A stretch of 7,509 bases of DNA from Chryseobacterium gleum (GTDB lineage Bacteria > Bacteroidota > Bacteroidia > Flavobacteriales_C > GCA-002722245), in NCBI GenBank assembly GCA_945903925.1, contig CAMDPJ010000113.1, positions 1-7,509 of the forward strand, written 5' to 3'. The position numbers were made by a program, and so were the translations under genes. Under the pieces are notes generated by a model, which made no database searches, was not told the origin of the DNA, and saw nothing but the letters and a program-made list of their open reading frames with translations. How positions within the stretch are numbered: the first letter of the stretch is position 1; every line of letters begins with the position of its first letter. Of this stretch, positions 4,889-7,509 are shown one piece after another.

Positions 4889-6337
4889 ATGGAGAATATT
4901 GAGGCTTATTGGGGCATTTGTGAGGAGTGTAAGGGAAACGGAAAAAAGAGAGGGAAAATTCGCAAGAGTTTGCGATTGCGTTACGAATTCGCTTTACGTG
5001 AATTTGAAAAAACAAAGAGCGAAGGTGCCCCTCCAGTTCGTCCCAAAAGTCAATTGCTTTTATGCTCGAGCTGTGGCGGATCGGGCTTGGTTCGGTCTGC
5101 GAATTGTCCTGTTGTTGATAATGAAAATTATCCTCACGTTGCCATTATTGGCGGCGGTATTGGCGGAGTAGCATTGGCCGTAGCTTGCTTTCATCGTGGC
5201 ATTCCTTTTACACTTTATGAACGCGATAATGGTTTTGATGTTCGATCACAGGGTTACGGACTCACCGTTCAACAAGGAGCTAGGGCGCTTGAAGGATTGG
5301 GTATTTTATCCTTAAACGAATCTATCATTGCCACCAAACACGTAGTTCATAATTCAGAAGGGAAAGTGATTGGGGAATGGGGAATGAGAAAATGGATTCA
5401 AGCCACAAAAAACAAAGCGCCTAAGCGTAGCAATATGCTGGTAGCCCGACAATCTTTGCGCCTTTCCTTGCTTAAATTATTGGGCGGAAGTGATGCCATA
5501 AAATGGGGACATCAATTGATTGATATCAAAAACAACGAAAGCGATAAAGTTGAACTACAATTTTTAGTGGATGGAAAAAATGTAAGTACTAAAGCAGATC
5601 TTGTGGTTGGCGCCGATGGTATTAGAGGTGTTGTGCGCAAACTACTAGTTGGCGAAGAAGCTAGTCCGTTAAGATACTTAGGCTGCATCGTGATTTTAGG
5701 AATTTGTTCCTTAAAAGATTTACAAGAAACCGAAAGTGCCCTACTTGATTCGGCAACGATATTTCAAACTGTAAATGGCAACGACAGAATATATATCATG
5801 CCTTATGATGCTCATTCTGTGATGTGGCAATTTAGTGTACCAATGCCAGAAAATGTTGCTGAAGCCCTAAGTGCACAAGGACCAAAAGCGCTCAAAGATG
5901 AAGTTTGTCGCAGAACCCAATGGCATTCCCCTATCCCTCAAATCGTAGCAGCTACAAAAGAAGAACAAGTTATTGGTTATCCTGTTTACGACAGAGATTT
6001 ATTGAAATCGGAATTACTAGAAAAACTAGGATCCGCCACATTGATTGGAGACGCCGCACATCCTATGAGTCCGTTTAAAGGACAAGGTGCCAACCAAGCA
6101 CTACTCGATGCATTGGCCTTAGCTCGTGCAATAACCAAAGGATGCCGCCCATTTTCAAACTGGAAAGAAGTTGGCATCAGAAAAAGTGCATTAAGTGAAT
6201 TTGAATCCGATATGATTACGCGCACTGCATCAAAAGTAAAAGATTCAGCGCAGGCTGTGCTTCTGCTTCACTCAGATGTTGTATTAAAGGAGGGTGATGG
6301 GCCTCGTGGGCGACTTGCAAATAAAAAAGATTCCTAA
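4889..6337 (+). CDS. FAD-dependent monooxygenase with N-terminal CxxCxGxG domain
   Basis: This 482-residue protein joins a small cysteine domain to a class A flavoprotein monooxygenase (PHBH/TetX-like fold), which uses NAD(P)H and O2 to hydroxylate an organic substrate. Residues 1-70 hold two DnaJ-like repeats, CEECKGNG (11-18) and CSSCGGSG (59-66), which should bind one zinc through Cys11, Cys14, Cys59 and Cys62. Between them is a basic helix rich in Lys and Arg (19-53). The FAD domain starts with HVAIIGGGIGGVALAVAC (83-100), ending its first unit at Glu111 (YERD). The DG motif is GADGIRGVVR (241-250). The GD motif is LIGDAAHPMSPFKGQGANQA (385-404). The body is full length; the zinc domain adds about 80 residues to the usual roughly 390. 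I recall the same fusion in other marine Bacteroidota, so it is probably conserved and not an artefact. The substrate is unknown. ATG 4889 is preferred to TTG 4880. Confidence 0.9.
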   Translation: MENIEAYWGICEECKGNGKKRGKIRKSLRLRYEFALREFEKTKSEGAPPVRPKSQLLLCSSCGGSGLVRSANCPVVDNENYPHVAIIGGGIGGVALAVACFHRGIPFTLYERDNGFDVRSQGYGLTVQQGARALEGLGILSLNESIIATKHVVHNSEGKVIGEWGMRKWIQATKNKAPKRSNMLVARQSLRLSLLKLLGGSDAIKWGHQLIDIKNNESDKVELQFLVDGKNVSTKADLVVGADGIRGVVRKLLVGEEASPLRYLGCIVILGICSLKDLQETESALLDSATIFQTVNGNDRIYIMPYDAHSVMWQFSVPMPENVAEALSAQGPKALKDEVCRRTQWHSPIPQIVAATKEEQVIGYPVYDRDLLKSELLEKLGSATLIGDAAHPMSPFKGQGANQALLDALALARAITKGCRPFSNWKEVGIRKSALSEFESDMITRTASKVKDSAQAVLLLHSDVVLKEGDGPRGRLANKKDS

Positions 6338-6351
6338 AAGTAAAAAAACAA

Positions 6352-6382
6352 AAAAGCCTGAAAACAATGTTTTCAGGCTTTT
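6352..6382. terminator. Two-way hairpin terminator between monooxygenase and tRNA-Asp
   Basis: A perfect 14-bp stem (6352-6365 with 6369-6382) with an AAT loop carries A-rich sequence on the left and T's on the right. On the plus strand it ends the monooxygenase transcript, 14 bp after the stop codon. On the minus strand it is followed by a long T-rich run (complement of 6341-6355) and lies 15 bp past the tRNA 3' end, making it a strong terminator for tRNA-Asp. Confidence 0.9.
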
Positions 6383-6397
6383 GCAACAGATCTTTAT

Positions 6398-6474
6398 TGG
6401 CGGTCCGGACGGGACTCGAACCCGCGACCCCATGCGTGACAGGCATGTATTCTAACCAACTGAACTACCGAACC
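6398..6474 (-). tRNA. tRNA-Asp (anticodon GTC), CCA encoded
   Basis: The minus strand folds into a complete 77-base cloverleaf. The acceptor stem GGTTCGG (from 6474) pairs with CCGGACC (6408-6402), with one T-G pair, followed by discriminator G and an encoded CCA (6400-6398). The anticodon arm is CATGC-CTGTCAC-GCATG with anticodon GTC at 6440-6438, which reads Asp codons GAC and GAT. The T arm CGGGTTCGAGTCCCG is canonical, and the D arm contains AGTTCAGTTGGTTAGA. It has its own promoter upstream and a terminator downstream. Confidence 0.97.
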
Positions 6475-6513
6475 AATAATCGTAATAAAAGAACTGTTTT
6501 CTTAAACGGAGGA

Positions 6514-6544
6514 CAAATTTAGTGGATTTTTTGTGACTGGCAAA
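6514..6544 (-). promoter_or_regulatory. Promoter of tRNA-Asp
   Basis: On the minus strand TTTG (complement of 6541-6544) is separated by exactly 19 bases from TAAATTTG (complement of 6514-6521), a perfect Bacteroidota -33/-7 pair. Transcription should start near 6507, giving a 5' leader of about 33 bases to be removed by RNase P. It lies 22 bp after the DUF58 stop codon, so the tRNA has its own promoter. This is the best promoter in the window and supports the phylum assignment. Confidence 0.8.
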
Positions 6545-6566
6545 TTTTTTATGAAGTTTCCTGCAA

Positions 6567-7484
6567 TTAATGCATTTTTGTTCGCTTCAACAAGTAGGGC
6601 ATAAGCACGTTTTCTAAGCCTTTATTCACGTCAACATTCACAAAATCAATTCGGTATTGTCCGCAACGATACTCTAATTCTTTTTGAAAGGCTTTCATCT
6701 GTTTTGAATATTCTTCTTTCAAATTTGCCGGATTGGCCTTCAAAACTTCTCCACTTTCTAAATCGATGAACTTATAAGGACGATTTTCAAGGTTGAGTTC
6801 TAATTCTATTTTTTCATCCATTACATGAAACAATATAATCTCGTGTTTGTTATGTTTTAAGTGCTGCAAGGCAGAGAAAAGTGCGTCGTTGTCTTTATCG
6901 CTGGCCGATTCGAACATGTCGCTAAAAATAACTACCAATGAACGGCGATGTATTTTATCGGCTATTTCATGCAGGGCTTCAGCTACCCTCGTTGTGCGCA
7001 GTGGGGCAGGGGAGTTTAGTTTTTCCTCCAAGATGTTGTACAATCTTTTGATATGGGTGAGTCCCGATTTACATTCGGTGTGTTCTTCCACAGCAGAAGA
7101 GAAAGAGGAGAGTCCGGCAGCATCTCTTTGTCGTTGTAATAAATTAATGATAGCCGCTGCAGCAAAGCACGAAAAATCAATTTTTCTCAATTGGTTTTTG
7201 TTCGATTTCTCGGGAAAATACATTGAAGATGATAAATCTAAAATCACTTGGCATCGCAAGTTTGTTTCTTCCTCGTAGCGTTTTACAAAAAGCTTATCGG
7301 TGCGGGCGTAAAGTTTCCAGTCGATATTTTTGGTTGATTCTCCTGAATTATACAAACGGTGTTCGGCAAATTCTACAGAGAAACCGTGGAACGGACTCTT
7401 ATGCAAACCCGTGATAAAGCCTTCCACTACTTGTTTGGCAAGAAGTTCAAGAGAACCGAATTTATTTAAATCTTCTAATAACAA
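6567..7484 (-). CDS. DUF58 domain protein (vWA-like)
   Basis: This 305-residue protein has no signal peptide and belongs to the DUF58 family, which is common in Bacteroidota next to MoxR AAA ATPases and BatA/B aerotolerance genes. Landmarks are SLELLAKQVVEGF (11-23), the family signature GESTKNIDWKLYARTDKLFV (48-67) and KRYEEETNLRC (68-78). A von Willebrand A-like core follows, with an intact MIDAS motif DLSSS (83-87; Asp83, Ser85, Ser87) and a later SDMFE (188-192). DUF58 proteins are thought to work with MoxR ATPases in protein assembly or envelope stress; no MoxR gene is visible here but it could lie upstream beyond the window. No in-frame ATG exists before the conserved region, and an in-frame stop (TGA, 7499-7497) lies four codons above TTG 7484, so TTG 7484 is the likely start. 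The length fits the family. tRNA-Asp follows on the same strand. Confidence 0.9.
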   Translation of the reverse strand: MLLEDLNKFGSLELLAKQVVEGFITGLHKSPFHGFSVEFAEHRLYNSGESTKNIDWKLYARTDKLFVKRYEEETNLRCQVILDLSSSMYFPEKSNKNQLRKIDFSCFAAAAIINLLQRQRDAAGLSSFSSAVEEHTECKSGLTHIKRLYNILEEKLNSPAPLRTTRVAEALHEIADKIHRRSLVVIFSDMFESASDKDNDALFSALQHLKHNKHEIILFHVMDEKIELELNLENRPYKFIDLESGEVLKANPANLKEEYSKQMKAFQKELEYRCGQYRIDFVNVDVNKGLENVLMPYLLKRTKMH

Positions 7485-7491
7485 ATCGTTT

Positions 7492-7509
7492 AATGTTCAA
7501 TGTTCAATG
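7492..7509. repeat. Heptanucleotide tandem repeat, cut by the window edge
   Basis: AATGTTC is repeated perfectly at 7492-7498 and 7499-7505 and continues as AATG to the last base. On the minus strand the unit is CATTGAA-like. The tract sits 7 bp upstream of the DUF58 TTG start, and its full length cannot be seen. Similar short heptamers accumulate between genes in some bacteria by slippage. Confidence 0.65.

Noticed and set aside
4899..5171. Open frame of 90 codons on the plus strand
   Set aside because: It overlaps the start of the monooxygenase in another frame, where the CxxCxGxG and GGGIGG motifs are in the real frame.
5986..6446. Two minus-strand frames (5986-6225 and 6216-6446)
   Set aside because: The first is antisense to the conserved FAD GD motif region; the second runs through the tRNA-Asp gene and the terminator.
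6847..7414. Two plus-strand frames (6847-7278 and 7223-7414)
   Set aside because: Both are antisense to the DUF58 gene, whose MIDAS and GEST-x-NIDW motifs show that the minus strand is coding.

Overview
The window looks like a chromosomal segment of a low-GC Bacteroidota bacterium (Flavobacteriia or Sphingobacteriia type). The evidence is the protein families (a TrmH-type methyltransferase divergent from a lipoprotein start typical of Bacteroidota BamA/TamA proteins, a two-domain MazG, a DUF58 protein of the Bacteroidota type, and a CxxCxGxG-FAD monooxygenase fusion), the lack of strong Shine-Dalgarno sequences, and -7 boxes of the TAnnTTTG type. The clearest such promoter is TTTG-N19-TAAATTTG upstream of the tRNA-Asp gene. 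No phage, transposon, CRISPR array or defence locus was seen.

Layout: Positions 1-175 (minus) hold the 5' end of a lipoprotein gene resembling the start of BamA/TamA-family outer membrane proteins. Divergent from it across only 34 bp is a TrmH/SpoU rRNA methyltransferase (210-962). A small unrecognised helical protein (1032-1241) follows. Then come a membrane-anchored, strongly diverged ApbE-like protein (1333-2505) and mazG (2515-3279), 9 bp apart and probably cotranscribed.

Positions 3280-3952 lack any large gene but are not empty. They contain a possible hairpin terminator after mazG, a short ORF (3520-3660) that looks like the decayed 3' end of a four-helix-bundle (23S rRNA intervening-sequence type) gene, a strong two-way terminator (3690-3718), and a convergent 42-residue lipoprotein gene on the minus strand (3727-3855) with its own -7 box.

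Rightward transcription resumes with a secreted TraB/GumN (TIKI-like) protein (3971-4846) and an FAD-dependent monooxygenase with an N-terminal zinc-finger-like domain (4889-6337). That gene converges on tRNA-Asp(GTC) (6398-6474, minus), and both share one hairpin at 6352-6382. Upstream of the tRNA, on the same strand, is a DUF58 gene (6567-7484). The window ends inside a heptanucleotide tandem repeat just upstream of that gene.

Most genes are independent housekeeping or envelope functions rather than one pathway: RNA modification, nucleotide sanitation, flavin chemistry and envelope proteins. The most notable items are the ApbE-like protein lacking several signature residues, the small lipoprotein gene, the tight divergent promoter region and the zinc-finger/monooxygenase fusion. 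I did not find convincing evidence for a new multi-gene system.
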